DNA of 64,000 nucleotides, from assembly GCF_000024225.1 (NCBI RefSeq), contig NC_013203.1:868001-932000 (forward strand), given 5' to 3'. Position 1 is the first letter of the stretch, and the number at the start of each line of letters is the position of its first letter. This stretch comes from Lancefieldella parvula DSM 20469 (GTDB lineage Bacteria > Actinomycetota > Coriobacteriia > Coriobacteriales > Atopobiaceae). The notes under the pieces are model-generated. The model saw only the letters and a list, made by a program, of their open reading frames with translations, was not told where the DNA came from and ran no database searches. Made by a program: the position numbers and the translations under genes. Shown here piece after piece: positions 26,209 to 35,612 of this stretch.

Positions 26209-27515
26209 TACTTTTCCTCTCCAGGAACAACTACTTCATTGGCAAGGACACGCTTACCATCAACAAACACATCAGTTGCAACGCCATAAAGCTCAGAGCC
26301 AATAAAGGCGGAGTTCTTAGACTTACTCTCAAAATACTCTGGTGTAATCTGGACCTTTTTATTTGGATCAAAAAGTGTTAAATCAGCCTTATAACCTGCA
26401 GCAATCTTAATAGGCTCAAGACGCAGAATACGACGAGGATTAACAGCCATTGCACGAACAAGGCCAGTATAAGAAAGCTTATTGGTTCGTACCATATTAG
26501 TAATCATTAAAGGCAGCGAGGTCTCAAGACCAATGCAACCAAAGTAAGAAATTTCCCACTCACAGTCCTTCTCGTGAGCTGCATGAGGTGCATGATCGGT
26601 AACAATACAATCAACTGTACCGTCTGCAACTGCTGTCTGAAGTGCAAGCGTATCCTCAGCAGTTCTGAGTGGTGGGTTCATCTTAAGGTTAGTGTTATAA
26701 GCATCGGTGATGTCGTCTTCAGACAAGAAAAGGTGATGAGGACAAACCTCTGCGGTAACGGGCAGGCCTTCCTTCTTAGCTGCGCGTACCAGCTCTACTC
26801 CCCTGCCTGTTGAAATGTGGCAGATATGTAGAGGACAGCCAGTGAGTCGGCAAAGATCAATATCTCTGGAAATCTCCAGCTCCTCGCCAAGTGCCGGCCA
26901 ACCAAACATACCAAGTCGTGTGCTTGCGCGGCCCTCGTTAACAAGGCCGCCAGCACTGATGGACTCAATCTCACAGTGAGCAGCGACAACGCGATCAAAC
27001 TGAGAAACGTACTCCATAACTGTACGCATCATACCGGCACTTTGAACGCCGTGCCCATCGTCAGAGAATGCAGAAGCACCCTCGTCAACCATGTTGCCAA
27101 TCTCAGCAAGCTCTTGTCCCTTAGAACCCTTAGTCAGAGCACCCATGGGACGCACATGAATGAGACCAACCTCATTGCCACGGTCAATCTGAAAACGAAC
27201 AGCAGCTCCATTATCGGTGACAGGATTGGTATTTGGCATAGTAGCAACGTCAGTGAAACCACCATGAACCGCAGCTCTAGAACCTGTTTCGATGGTCTCC
27301 TTGTACTCAAAACCAGGATCTCTAAAGTGGACGTGCATGTCAACAAGGCCAGGTGTCAGCACCTTACCCTTTGCATCAATAACAATATCGCCCACTTGAG
27401 GTTTAACCGTTGCTGCAACTTCATCAATGGTTTCTCCGTCAATACGAACATCCATTACCGCATCAAGATTAAGCTGTGGGTCAACAACGCGTGCACCCTT
27501 AAGCAGAAATGCCAT
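26208..27515 (-). CDS. pyrC: Dihydroorotase
   Basis: Dihydroorotase cyclises carbamoyl-aspartate. I use the ATG at 27515 with GGAGGAGA upstream rather than the adjacent TTG. The 435-residue, class I type protein has the metal motif VDMHVHFRDPG, the AHCEI and CHIST histidines, and the catalytic-region VTDHAPH. The carboxylated lysine of class I enzymes appears replaced in this alignment by residues around DDGHGVQS, which I could not resolve by eye. It overlaps pyrB by 17 nt. Confidence 0.94.
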   Translation of the reverse strand: MAFLLKGARVVDPQLNLDAVMDVRIDGETIDEVAATVKPQVGDIVIDAKGKVLTPGLVDMHVHFRDPGFEYKETIETGSRAAVHGGFTDVATMPNTNPVTDNGAAVRFQIDRGNEVGLIHVRPMGALTKGSKGQELAEIGNMVDEGASAFSDDGHGVQSAGMMRTVMEYVSQFDRVVAAHCEIESISAGGLVNEGRASTRLGMFGWPALGEELEISRDIDLCRLTGCPLHICHISTGRGVELVRAAKKEGLPVTAEVCPHHLFLSEDDITDAYNTNLKMNPPLRTAEDTLALQTAVADGTVDCIVTDHAPHAAHEKDCEWEISYFGCIGLETSLPLMITNMVRTNKLSYTGLVRAMAVNPRRILRLEPIKIAAGYKADLTLFDPNKKVQITPEYFESKSKNSAFIGSELYGVATDVFVDGKRVLANEVVVPGEEK

Positions 27516-28434
27516 CAAAGTCTCCTCCCAGAAGCAAATACATTTCGGCCATGCGCGTTAAAACGCCTGCATTGACCTGGTCAAGAATACGAGAGCGAAC
27601 ACAATCAGCCACCTCGCTGTTAATTTCCATGCCACGGTTCATAGGACCTGGGTGGCAAATAATTGCCTCGGGCTTCATCAGCTTACTGCGGCGCTCATCA
27701 AGACCCCAAAGCCTGTTATACTCACGGCGAGAAGGAATAGGAGCTCCTTCCATACGCTCCAGCTGCACACGAAGCATATACACAACGTCTACATCTCCAA
27801 TGACTTCATCAAAGTGCGAAGTCTGATAACAATCAAACCAACTTGGATCATCTACGTGGAATGTTGGAGGACCAACCAAAACCACCTCTGCCCCCATAGT
27901 TTTAAGTGCTGGCACCAAAGAACCAACAACGCGACTGTGAGAAAGATCGCCGACAATAGCAACCTTAAGACCGTCAAGATGTCCAAAGTTTTTGCGGATA
28001 GTATAGAGGTCAAGCATTGCCTGAGTTGGGTGCTGATGCTTACCGTCACCCGCGTTTATAACCACTGCATCAGTGTTCTCAGTAATCTTCTGTGGTGTTC
28101 CTGCAAGTCTTGCACGACAGATGAACATATCAACGTTCATGGCGTCGATAGTCTGAATAGTATCTGCCAGCGATTCACCCTTAACAACAGATGAAGTTGA
28201 GCCTCCCATATTTAGAGCATCAGCAGAGAGGCGCTTCTCGGCAAGTTCAAATGAGGAACGAGTCCTGGTAGAAGGTTCCAAAAAAAGATTTACGATGGTA
28301 CGACCACGAAGTGCTGGCACTTTTTTGATGTCTCTGTTGTTCACAGCCTCAAATGACTGAGCGGTATCAAGAATCTGCTGGATATCATCATGAGTCAGGC
28401 TGTTCGTATCAATCAAATGTTTAACTGAAAGCAT
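27499..28434 (-). CDS. pyrB: Aspartate carbamoyltransferase catalytic subunit
   Basis: PyrB condenses carbamoyl phosphate with aspartate, the committed step of pyrimidine synthesis. The 311-residue protein has the carbamoyl-phosphate motif STRTRSSFE, the HPTQAMLDLYTI segment and the aspartate-binding region near YMLRVQLERM. No pyrI regulatory subunit is present, so control is likely at the level of transcription by PyrR. The ATG overlaps the pyrR stop (TAATG). Confidence 0.97.
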   Translation of the reverse strand: MLSVKHLIDTNSLTHDDIQQILDTAQSFEAVNNRDIKKVPALRGRTIVNLFLEPSTRTRSSFELAEKRLSADALNMGGSTSSVVKGESLADTIQTIDAMNVDMFICRARLAGTPQKITENTDAVVINAGDGKHQHPTQAMLDLYTIRKNFGHLDGLKVAIVGDLSHSRVVGSLVPALKTMGAEVVLVGPPTFHVDDPSWFDCYQTSHFDEVIGDVDVVYMLRVQLERMEGAPIPSRREYNRLWGLDERRSKLMKPEAIICHPGPMNRGMEINSEVADCVRSRILDQVNAGVLTRMAEMYLLLGGDFDGISA

Positions 28435-29009
28435 TAGTTTTCTCCCTCAATAAAAGGATTAGAGTAGTCAGCTTCATACAACAAAACACAGTCCTGACCA
28501 TCAATTTCTTTAACATTTAAACTGACTACCTGGCTCTTTGATGAAGGAATGTTCTTTCCTACATAGTCAGGTCTAATGGGAAGCTCGCGACGTCCACGGT
28601 CAACTACCACAGCTAGCTGAACACGTTCAGGACGACCGTAATCAATAAGAGCATCAAGTGCTGCCCTGATAGTTCTTCCAGTCTGAAGAACGTCATCTAC
28701 CAGCACAATACTTGTGCCCGAAATATCAAAATCAATATTAGTTGCGTGGAGTACTGGTGCAATATTTCTTCTAAAATCATCGCGATAAAAGCTGATATCA
28801 AGTGAGCCAACTTTTGGCTTAAATCCAGTAAAACTCAAAATCTTTTCCGCAAGACGAGAAGCCAAAACTTCTCCACGTCGAATAATGCCCACAAGAACAA
28901 CGTTTTCAATTGAATTGTTATTCTCAACAATTTCGTGAGCAATTCGTGTAAGCATGCGGTCCAAGGACTTCTCATCCACAATAAGAGAGCGTGAACCTTC
29001 TTGAGCCAT
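28434..29009 (-). CDS. pyrR: PyrR regulator / uracil phosphoribosyltransferase
   Basis: PyrR binds the leader RNA of pyr operons in response to UMP and has uracil phosphoribosyltransferase activity. The 191-residue protein carries the PRPP-binding motif VLVDDVLQTGRT (102-113) and the PyrR-specific VVVDRGRRELPIRPDYVGK. It is the first gene of the operon and starts with GGAGGCGCT before the ATG. The hairpin directly upstream contains a good match to the PyrR-binding consensus, so the operon very likely regulates itself. Confidence 0.97.
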   Translation of the reverse strand: MAQEGSRSLIVDEKSLDRMLTRIAHEIVENNNSIENVVLVGIIRRGEVLASRLAEKILSFTGFKPKVGSLDISFYRDDFRRNIAPVLHATNIDFDISGTSIVLVDDVLQTGRTIRAALDALIDYGRPERVQLAVVVDRGRRELPIRPDYVGKNIPSSKSQVVSLNVKEIDGQDCVLLYEADYSNPFIEGEN

Positions 29010-29021
29010 AGCGCCTCCAAT

Positions 29022-29057
29022 AAAAAAGATACCTCACCTGACTAGGCACAAGGTATC
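29022..29057 (-). promoter_or_regulatory. PyrR-binding loop combined with a terminator, pyr leader
   Basis: On the minus strand a 7-bp stem (GATACCT/AGGTATC), a small bulge and a second 5-bp stem with an AGTC loop are followed at once by six T's. Five nt later comes the pyrR ribosome binding site. AGTCAGGTGAGGTA (29030-29043) matches the PyrR-loop consensus ARUCCNGNGAGGYU at 12 of 14 positions. UMP-bound PyrR should stabilise this hairpin and so both end transcription and hide the start site. A separate antiterminator was not found. Confidence 0.75.
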
Positions 29058-29120
29058 CAAAAGGCAAAACTATGACTATGAGCCTTACGGGTATCTCGTA
29101 CCACATTTAAAGACACACAT

Positions 29121-29126
29121 ATTGTA
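29121..29126 (-). promoter_or_regulatory. Candidate -10 element of the pyr operon
   Basis: TACAAT on the minus strand would start transcription about 55 nt upstream of the PyrR-loop hairpin. The -35 region is not recognisable, so this is tentative. Confidence 0.3.
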
Positions 29127-29162
29127 CTCGTATAGGACCTAATTTGAGGTTAGAAATTTTAA

Positions 29163-30266
29163 TTATCTCTTGAGATGCTCGTAAGCTTCACAAACTTCAT
29201 CTACAGGACCAAGCATGCGCTGCTTACCCTTCTCAATCCAAATAGCACGATCACAAATGCGCTGAACCAGGTCAATGGAGTGAGAAACCAGAAGAACCGT
29301 AACATTATTCGAAGCAACCAGCTCTTTGATACGATTCTCGCACTTTTGCTGGAAGAGGAAATCTCCTACCGAGAGTGTCTCATCAACAATGAGCAGATCG
29401 GGTTCTGTGACCGTAGCAATTGCAAAAGCAATACGTGCCACCATACCCGACGAGTAATTCTTGAGTGGCATATCCATAAAACCCTCAAGCTCAGCAAACT
29501 CAACAATCTGATCAAAGTGCGAGTCAATAAATTCCTTTTTGTAACCAAGAAGAGCACCGTTAAGGTAGATATTCTCTTTAGCGGTTAGCTCCATGTCAAA
29601 ACCTGCGCCAAGCTCAATAAGCGGTGCAATAGTACCTTTGACCTCGCAAGTTCCCTTAGAAGGCTCAAGTACACCAGCAATGATTTTAAGCATGGTAGAC
29701 TTGCCGGAACCATTGGTGCCCACCAAACCAAAAGCCTCGCCGCGCTTAACCTCAAACGAGATGTCATCAAGAGCTTTGAATTCCTTGAAGGCAACCTCGC
29801 CGCGTGCAAAGGCAATAAAATACTCTTTCAGCGAGTTAAACTGCTCCGAAGCAATATTAAAAATCTCCGAAACACCATTTACCGCAACAACAGTTTCTGC
29901 ATCTTCAGAAGGAAGTGATGGACGCATAAAATCGTCATCACCTGCAACTACCACCCAAGCAGTAACCGTCTGAGGATTATTAAGGCTGTCAAATGCATCA
30001 ATATAAAGATGGTAACGACCAGGCTCGGTAAACGTAAATGTCCACGAAGTGTCTGTAATTGAGCCACCAAACTGATGCTCCGTGGTATCCCAAAATCCCT
30101 CGTCCCAACGATCATACAGGCTCCACACATAGTTGAATCTGAAACCCTCAGGGTTTGCACCAATAATTTTAGGAGTTGCAGTTACAGTCTCTCCTGCACG
30201 AATCTCGTGCGTATCTAAGGAAACCTGAACTGACCAGCCTAATTCTTTATTTGGTGACTCAGACAT
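29163..30266 (-). CDS. Wzt/TagH-like ABC transporter ATPase with N-terminal beta-sandwich
   Basis: The C-terminal 230 residues are a polysaccharide-export ATPase: Walker A GTNGSGKST (183-191), signature NYSSGM and Walker B LLIVDETLSV with the Wzt-like GDFLFQQKC. The first ~110 residues are predicted beta-rich (WSVQVSLDTHEIRAGETV, YVWSLYDRWDEGFWD, GRYHLYIDAF) and look like an Ig- or PKD-like fold. Wzt proteins normally carry a sugar-binding domain at the C-terminus, not here. No permease gene lies next to it; the partner must be elsewhere. Export of a wall polysaccharide or teichoic acid is a family-based inference. Confidence 0.8.
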   Translation of the reverse strand: MSESPNKELGWSVQVSLDTHEIRAGETVTATPKIIGANPEGFRFNYVWSLYDRWDEGFWDTTEHQFGGSITDTSWTFTFTEPGRYHLYIDAFDSLNNPQTVTAWVVVAGDDDFMRPSLPSEDAETVVAVNGVSEIFNIASEQFNSLKEYFIAFARGEVAFKEFKALDDISFEVKRGEAFGLVGTNGSGKSTMLKIIAGVLEPSKGTCEVKGTIAPLIELGAGFDMELTAKENIYLNGALLGYKKEFIDSHFDQIVEFAELEGFMDMPLKNYSSGMVARIAFAIATVTEPDLLIVDETLSVGDFLFQQKCENRIKELVASNNVTVLLVSHSIDLVQRICDRAIWIEKGKQRMLGPVDEVCEAYEHLKR

Positions 30267-30342
30267 ACAACTCCTCTAATCAACTATTGCCTGAACAGTA
30301 TAGCTGATTATGGCGAGAAACCCGACTTTTTAAGAGACTTCC

Positions 30343-31371
30343 CTACTTCTGTGGTGCTGCTGTGGTAGTACGAACAATGAGCTTTGGAGCAATTCTGATT
30401 GCTTCGGGTTTATATCCAGGCTCAGATGCACGAATTGCATGCTCAAGTGCAACACGTCCGCGCTCTAGTAGGTTAAAGCGAACTGTGGTTAATGAGAAGT
30501 TAGGCAAATAATTTTCAAGAGAGTCGTCAACACCAACAACGCTGACATCATCTGGAACGCTCAGTCCAACTTCTTCAAATGCCGCAATGACACCAAGTGC
30601 CATCTGATCGTTTGCAACATACACTGCCGTATAATCGCGATTTTCTCGCAACTTTTTACCAATTTCATAGCCACTATTAGCAGTCCAGTCACCAGCAAAT
30701 GGCTCGACAATTTCCAACCCATACTCAGACATTGCATCTCGCCAGCCCTTCTCGCGAAATTGTGAGTCAATAGAGTATGAGGGACCTGCTACAAAACGGA
30801 TTTTGCGATGCCCAAGTTCAAAGAGATGGTCAATGACAAGCTTTGAGCAGCCATACTGATCAGAATCAACAGTGGTACAGTAAGGATGCTCATGCATGGT
30901 AAGAAGAACTGTTCCAAGACCTGGTTGTGGTACAAAAGATTCAAAGTCTGACGCCATAAGACTCATACTAATAATCATGCCATCAACGGGAAGATTAGAC
31001 ATGCGATGAGAAATATCCTGAAGGCATAAGCCGTCGCCAGAACCCTTCTCAATCATCGTAATTGCATATTCATGATCACGAGCAGCCGAAACAATGCCGT
31101 CGAGAGTAGCTAAGTTACCAAACTCGCGAATGTCATACAGACAAAGTCCCACTGATTGATACAAGCCAGACCTCAATGACCTACCAGCAAAGCTTGGCCT
31201 AAAGCCCATAGACTCCATTGCGGCTTGAACTTTTTCACGCGTTGCTTTGCTAACGTTCTGGGCACCATTAGCAACACGAGAGACGGTCTGCTGAGAAACG
31301 CCAGCAACTTGTGCAACATCAGCCATTGAAACAGAGCGTTTATTTGAGCTAGAACTATGCGAGCGAGTCAC
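30343..31371 (-). CDS. LacI-family transcriptional regulator of the galactose genes
   Basis: The 342-residue protein has a typical LacI helix-turn-helix at 16-36 (MADVAQVAGVSQQTVSRVAN), the hinge helix, and a periplasmic-binding-like effector domain. The start is GTG at 31371 with GGAGGAATTC upstream. It is divergent from galM-galK-galT. A shared dyad in front of itself, galM and mglB indicates that it represses galactose uptake and catabolism and itself; galactose or a derivative is the likely inducer. The binding and the ligand are inferred. Confidence 0.9.
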   Translation of the reverse strand: MTRSHSSSSNKRSVSMADVAQVAGVSQQTVSRVANGAQNVSKATREKVQAAMESMGFRPSFAGRSLRSGLYQSVGLCLYDIREFGNLATLDGIVSAARDHEYAITMIEKGSGDGLCLQDISHRMSNLPVDGMIISMSLMASDFESFVPQPGLGTVLLTMHEHPYCTTVDSDQYGCSKLVIDHLFELGHRKIRFVAGPSYSIDSQFREKGWRDAMSEYGLEIVEPFAGDWTANSGYEIGKKLRENRDYTAVYVANDQMALGVIAAFEEVGLSVPDDVSVVGVDDSLENYLPNFSLTTVRFNLLERGRVALEHAIRASEPGYKPEAIRIAPKLIVRTTTAAPQK

Positions 31372-31392
31372 GAATTCCTCCGATTATCTGCT

Positions 31393-31408
31393 TGTTTACG
31401 TACTCATA
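31393..31408. promoter_or_regulatory. Operator copy 1 (regulator autoregulation)
   Basis: TGTTTACGTACTCATA lies 22 nt before the LacI-type gene. It equals copies 2 and 3 (read on the opposite strand) at all but one or two positions. Its core TGTTTACGTACTCA is a 14-bp dyad centred on CG, as usual for LacI-family operators. Confidence 0.75.
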
Positions 31409-31570
31409 CTAGCAGGTAGATTGATATAACGCGATAAAATTGCATATATATCAAGTAAATTAAACGCTCACGGTAAAAAAAGAACCGTTCGGCGAGAGAG
31501 ACTTTTGACCTGTATTCTAACCGTTTGCCCCCGCAAAAATACCACTGACTGAAAACTTAATAATTTGCTG

Positions 31571-31599
31571 TTGGTTTGTTATGAGTACGTTAACATAGT
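31571..31599 (+). promoter_or_regulatory. Candidate promoter of galM-galK-galT
   Basis: TTGGTT and CATAGT are separated by 17 bp, 40 nt before the galM start. Operator copy 2 fills the spacer and touches the -10 element, a position that would block RNA polymerase when occupied. Hexamers are imperfect. Confidence 0.5.
31580..31595. promoter_or_regulatory. Operator copy 2 (galM promoter)
   Basis: TATGAGTACGTTAACA is identical over 15 bp to the copy in front of mglB and differs at one position from the copy in front of the regulator. It overlaps the predicted galM promoter. Confidence 0.75.
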
Positions 31600-31638
31600 A
31601 CATGTAACGCACCATAAATGGTATCTCGGAGGTATCCG

Positions 31639-32697
31639 ATGATTGATGTTAGGCCTTTTGATAGTTTTGTTAACTCTCCCGCTGCTCTTACTTATACTAT
31701 TCGAGGCGCTCATTCAGCAATTAAATTAAGTAATTTTGGCGCCACTATTCTTGACATTTCAGTACCAGATGTCTATGGAACACAAGCAGATGTAGTTCTT
31801 GGATATGGCCTGTTTGACCTGTATTTAGATAATCCTGCTTGCTTTGGTGCCTCCATTGGACCTTCTGCAAATCGTGCGGATAAAGCAGAGATTCCACTTA
31901 ATGGAGTTGTCTATCATCTTCCTAAAAACAATGGTCCAAATAATCAAAATAATCTTCACACTGATTTAGTTGATGGTATTCATAAGCGCATTTGGCAAGC
32001 AGAAATCGATGAATCACATAATACCGTGACATTCAGCATTGACCTGATAGATGGAGAATATGGACTACCAGGTAACCGCCATATCACCGCTACATATGAG
32101 CTTGTTGAAGAATCTGCACAGTCAACGGTAAATCTTACGTATGCCTGTACTACTGATGCTGCAACATTCGTAAACATGACCAACCACGTGTACTTTAACC
32201 TCAACGGTCACGATTCCGGAGATGTCTGCGGTCACCAACTCACTATCCAGGCAGAATCATACCTTCCTCTACGAGAAGATTCAGTTTCTGCAGGAATCGT
32301 AAACTCTGTTGCAGGAACTCCTTTTGATTTCCGTACACCTAAGGCCATTGGAAAAGATCTTGGTGTTGAAAACGAGCAGCTTAAAATTGCTCACGGCTAT
32401 GATCATTGCTTTGTAATTAACAATTACAAAAATGGTCAGCTTCGCCCCGCTCTTCTCGCCACTTCAGAAGGCGGTCGATCTCTTGAAATTCAAATCACCG
32501 CTCCCGGTGCTCATCTATATACTGGCAACTGGCTTGATGAGGCACGCGCAAAAGACGGTGCTATCTACAAACCTCAAGCTGGCTTTGCATTTGAAAGCGA
32601 ATTTTATCCAGACTGTGCTCACCATGCAGAGTGGCCTCAGCCTATTTGCACACCTGAGCATCCTTACAACTCACAAATTGTTTATCGATTCTTTTAA
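31639..32697 (+). CDS. galM: Aldose 1-epimerase (galactose mutarotase)
   Basis: GalM converts beta- to alpha-galactose for galactokinase. I place the start at ATG 31639, 6 nt after CGGAGGT; an ATG at 31618 lies upstream of that ribosome binding site and is unlikely. The 352-residue protein shows the family segments FGASIGPSANR, TNHVYFNL with the catalytic histidine, and GFAFESEFYPD with the catalytic glutamate. It is followed by galK after 41 nt and is the first gene of the gal operon. Confidence 0.94.
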   Translation: MIDVRPFDSFVNSPAALTYTIRGAHSAIKLSNFGATILDISVPDVYGTQADVVLGYGLFDLYLDNPACFGASIGPSANRADKAEIPLNGVVYHLPKNNGPNNQNNLHTDLVDGIHKRIWQAEIDESHNTVTFSIDLIDGEYGLPGNRHITATYELVEESAQSTVNLTYACTTDAATFVNMTNHVYFNLNGHDSGDVCGHQLTIQAESYLPLREDSVSAGIVNSVAGTPFDFRTPKAIGKDLGVENEQLKIAHGYDHCFVINNYKNGQLRPALLATSEGGRSLEIQITAPGAHLYTGNWLDEARAKDGAIYKPQAGFAFESEFYPDCAHHAEWPQPICTPEHPYNSQIVYRFF

Positions 32698-32738
32698 GGT
32701 GCCTGTAGCTTTGCAATCACTAAAGGGAAAGGAACACC

Positions 32739-33950
32739 ATGGCTCACACGTTTAACGAGAAAACCACAGCTCAGCTTAATCGCGCAAAAGAGCACTTTGA
32801 AAAAATGTTCGGAAAAGCTAATCGCTATCTTGCAGTACACGCGCCTGGTCGCTCCGAAATTGCAGGAAACCACACTGATCACGAGGGTGGCCATGTTATT
32901 GCTGGAGCCTTAGACGTTGCAATTAATGCTATTTGTGCCCCAAATAACCTGGGTGTTATTCGTGTAGCAAGTGTTGGTTATGATCCTTTTGAGATAGATT
33001 ACACAAACTTAGAACCTTCAGAGGCTGAATACCTAACTACTCAAGCCATTGTTCGCGGCATGGCAGCCAACCTGGTCAAGCTTGGTTTTAAGCCAACCGG
33101 TTTTGATATGGCAGTAATAAGCGACGTACCTGGAGGCGGTGGACTCTCCTCCTCTGCTGCTTTTGAAGCTGCAACAGGCCGCGCAATGGAGGCGCTCTGG
33201 AAAGGTGGCAGTGAGATTTCTGCTGTTAAACTTGCTCAAATGAGTCAGAATACAGAAAACGTCTTCTTTGGTAAGCCTTGCGGTCTTATGGACCAGCTTG
33301 CTGTTTGCCTTGGTGGACTTGCCTTTATGAACTTTGAGGATACAGCTCAACCGCAAGCAGAAAAGCTGGACCTCAACTTTGAAGATTACGGCTATGCGCT
33401 CTGCCTTGTTGACGTTGGCTGCGACCACGTTGCTTTCACTGATGAGTATGCTGCCGTTCCTATTGAAATGCAGAAAGTTGCAGCAGCTTTTGGCAAAACT
33501 CGCCTATCTGAAGTTCCCGTTGAAGAATTCCAGGCTCACGTTAATGAGTTGCGAGAAGATCTTGGAGACCGCGCTCTTCTCCGTGCTATTCACTACTGGT
33601 ATGAGAATGACCTGGTAGACAAGCGTTGGGAAAACCTTCAAAACTTTGATATTAAGTCCTTTATTGCACTCACCAATGCTTCTGGTGCAAGTTCAGGTAT
33701 GTATCTGCAGAATGTTTCTACTTCCGGCTCTTACCAACCGGCAATGCTTGCTCTTGGTTTAGCCGAAAGCATCTTAAAAGGTTCTGGCGCCGTTCGTATT
33801 CATGGCGGTGGTTTTGGTGGCTCTATCCAGTGCTTTGTTCCTCTCGCCCTTGTCGAGACCTTCATTGCACAGATGAACCAGTGGTTTGGCGAAGGTGCTT
33901 GTCGTCACTACGCCATCTCTGACCAGGGAGCTTGCGCACAATGGCTGTAG
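32739..33950 (+). CDS. galK: Galactokinase
   Basis: GalK phosphorylates alpha-galactose to galactose 1-phosphate. The 403-residue GHMP kinase has APGRSEIAGNHTDHEGG (sugar binding), VPGGGGLSSSAAFEAATGR (ATP loop), CGLMDQLA, and a C-terminal GSGAVRIHGGGFGGS. AAAGGAACACC precedes the ATG. It overlaps galT by 10 nt, so the two are translationally coupled. Confidence 0.96.
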   Translation: MAHTFNEKTTAQLNRAKEHFEKMFGKANRYLAVHAPGRSEIAGNHTDHEGGHVIAGALDVAINAICAPNNLGVIRVASVGYDPFEIDYTNLEPSEAEYLTTQAIVRGMAANLVKLGFKPTGFDMAVISDVPGGGGLSSSAAFEAATGRAMEALWKGGSEISAVKLAQMSQNTENVFFGKPCGLMDQLAVCLGGLAFMNFEDTAQPQAEKLDLNFEDYGYALCLVDVGCDHVAFTDEYAAVPIEMQKVAAAFGKTRLSEVPVEEFQAHVNELREDLGDRALLRAIHYWYENDLVDKRWENLQNFDIKSFIALTNASGASSGMYLQNVSTSGSYQPAMLALGLAESILKGSGAVRIHGGGFGGSIQCFVPLALVETFIAQMNQWFGEGACRHYAISDQGACAQWL

Positions 33951-35560
33951 CAGATAACGAAAGTGCCCTTTGCATTCAGAGGCTTGTTGCATATGCATGT
34001 GAGCACGGACTTATTAAAACTGAAGATTTAACCTGGTGCTATAACGCACTACTAGATATGCTCTCATACGAAGGCCCTGCTCCCGTTAAGTCATGGGACA
34101 AGATTGACCTAGTATCGTTTGATCTTGACCAAACGCTTGCTGAGCTTGCTCGCTTGGCTGTTGCTCACGGACTTGCAGAGAACACCCAGAGCGGTGAAGA
34201 CTCTTTTTCTATGCGCGTTATGGGTCTTCTGCTACCAAAGCCTTCCGAGGTTGCACAGCATTTTAATGAGCTCTACGTGAGCGAAGGACCTCGCGCTGCG
34301 ACTGACTGGTTCTACATGCTCTGCTGCGACTCTGGCTATGTCCGAAGAAGCGCTATTGCAAGGAACATCACGTGGACCACACCAACTACCTGGGGGGACC
34401 TTAAAATTACCATCAACCTCTCCAAACCAGAGAAAGATCCCCGTGAGATTGCCGCAGCTAAAACAAGTCAAAACACTTCTGGCGAGAAGTACCCCGCTTG
34501 CCAGCTCTGCCTGGATAACGAGGGCTATTCTGGACGCGGTGTTTCATCTTGCGCAGGTGCTCATCCTGCTAGGCAGAACCTGCGTATCATCCCCATTGAG
34601 CTCAACAAGCATCGTTGGGGATTCCAGTACAGCCCATATGCATACTTCAACGAGCATTGCATTGCAATGAACTCGGATCACATTCCTATGCACATTGATC
34701 ACGAGGCGCTCGTCAATCTTTTTGACTTTGTGGACAGATTCCCCCACTATTTTGTTGGCTCAAATGCCGATTTGCCTATTGTGGGTGGATCGATTCTCTC
34801 GCACGATCACTATCAGGGCGGCTGTTACGAGTTTCCTATGATGCGAGCAAAGGTCGCAGAAAAGTTTGAACTTAAGCAATTCCCGGAAGTAGCTGGCGCA
34901 ATTCTCCGATGGCCGCTTTCTGTTCTCCGCCTCTCTTCTACCAATCGAGATGAAGCACTTAAGGCCGCGGAGTTTATTATTTCTGCATGGCGCGACCATA
35001 CTGACGAGTCCGTTTCTGTCTATGCACAAACCGATGGTGAACCTCACAACACGGTTACTCCCGTTGTTCGCAAGCTTGAGGACGGCACCTATGAGGTTTT
35101 TCTTGCACTGCGCTGCAATATTACCAGCGAAGAACATCCGCTTGGTATCTTCCATCCGCATGCTGAATACCATCACATCAAAAAAGAAAATATCGGCCTC
35201 ATAGAGGTTATGGGACTTGCTGTGCTTCCGCCTCGCCTTGTGCCAGAGCTCAACAAAGTTCAATCCGTTATGGAGCAGTGCCTGGCAAATGACAAAAAAG
35301 CCAATGCTGTCTATGGTCAGCTAACTACGGACTCTACTACCATCTCCCACGCAGATTGGGCGCGTCAAATTTATGCAAAGCTGCTTGAGCAGGACAAAGC
35401 TTTGCATAAGGACAACACTTCCTTCTCGTCCGAACAAATCAAGAACTACATCTATGATGAAGTTGGTATTGTCTTCTCGCACGTCTTAGAAGATGCCGGT
35501 GTATTCAAGTGGGACGAAAAAGGACGAGCTGCACAGCATCGCTTCCTCGAGTCTCTATAG
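33941..35560 (+). CDS. galT: Galactose-1-phosphate uridylyltransferase, type 2
   Basis: GalT exchanges galactose 1-phosphate with UDP-glucose in the Leloir pathway. The chosen start is ATG 33941, 10 nt after GGGAG and inside the galK end; an upstream TTG at 33932 is too close to that site. The 539-residue protein is of the long GalT2 type of Gram-positives, with SCAGAHPARQNLRIIPIEL and the active-site region ILSHDHYQGG. galE, needed to recycle UDP-galactose, is not in the window. Confidence 0.95.
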   Translation: MAVADNESALCIQRLVAYACEHGLIKTEDLTWCYNALLDMLSYEGPAPVKSWDKIDLVSFDLDQTLAELARLAVAHGLAENTQSGEDSFSMRVMGLLLPKPSEVAQHFNELYVSEGPRAATDWFYMLCCDSGYVRRSAIARNITWTTPTTWGDLKITINLSKPEKDPREIAAAKTSQNTSGEKYPACQLCLDNEGYSGRGVSSCAGAHPARQNLRIIPIELNKHRWGFQYSPYAYFNEHCIAMNSDHIPMHIDHEALVNLFDFVDRFPHYFVGSNADLPIVGGSILSHDHYQGGCYEFPMMRAKVAEKFELKQFPEVAGAILRWPLSVLRLSSTNRDEALKAAEFIISAWRDHTDESVSVYAQTDGEPHNTVTPVVRKLEDGTYEVFLALRCNITSEEHPLGIFHPHAEYHHIKKENIGLIEVMGLAVLPPRLVPELNKVQSVMEQCLANDKKANAVYGQLTTDSTTISHADWARQIYAKLLEQDKALHKDNTSFSSEQIKNYIYDEVGIVFSHVLEDAGVFKWDEKGRAAQHRFLESL

Positions 35561-35612
35561 CTCTGGAATCTGCAGTTCGCAACAAAATAGCCCGCGCCAC
35601 GCAATCTACGAG

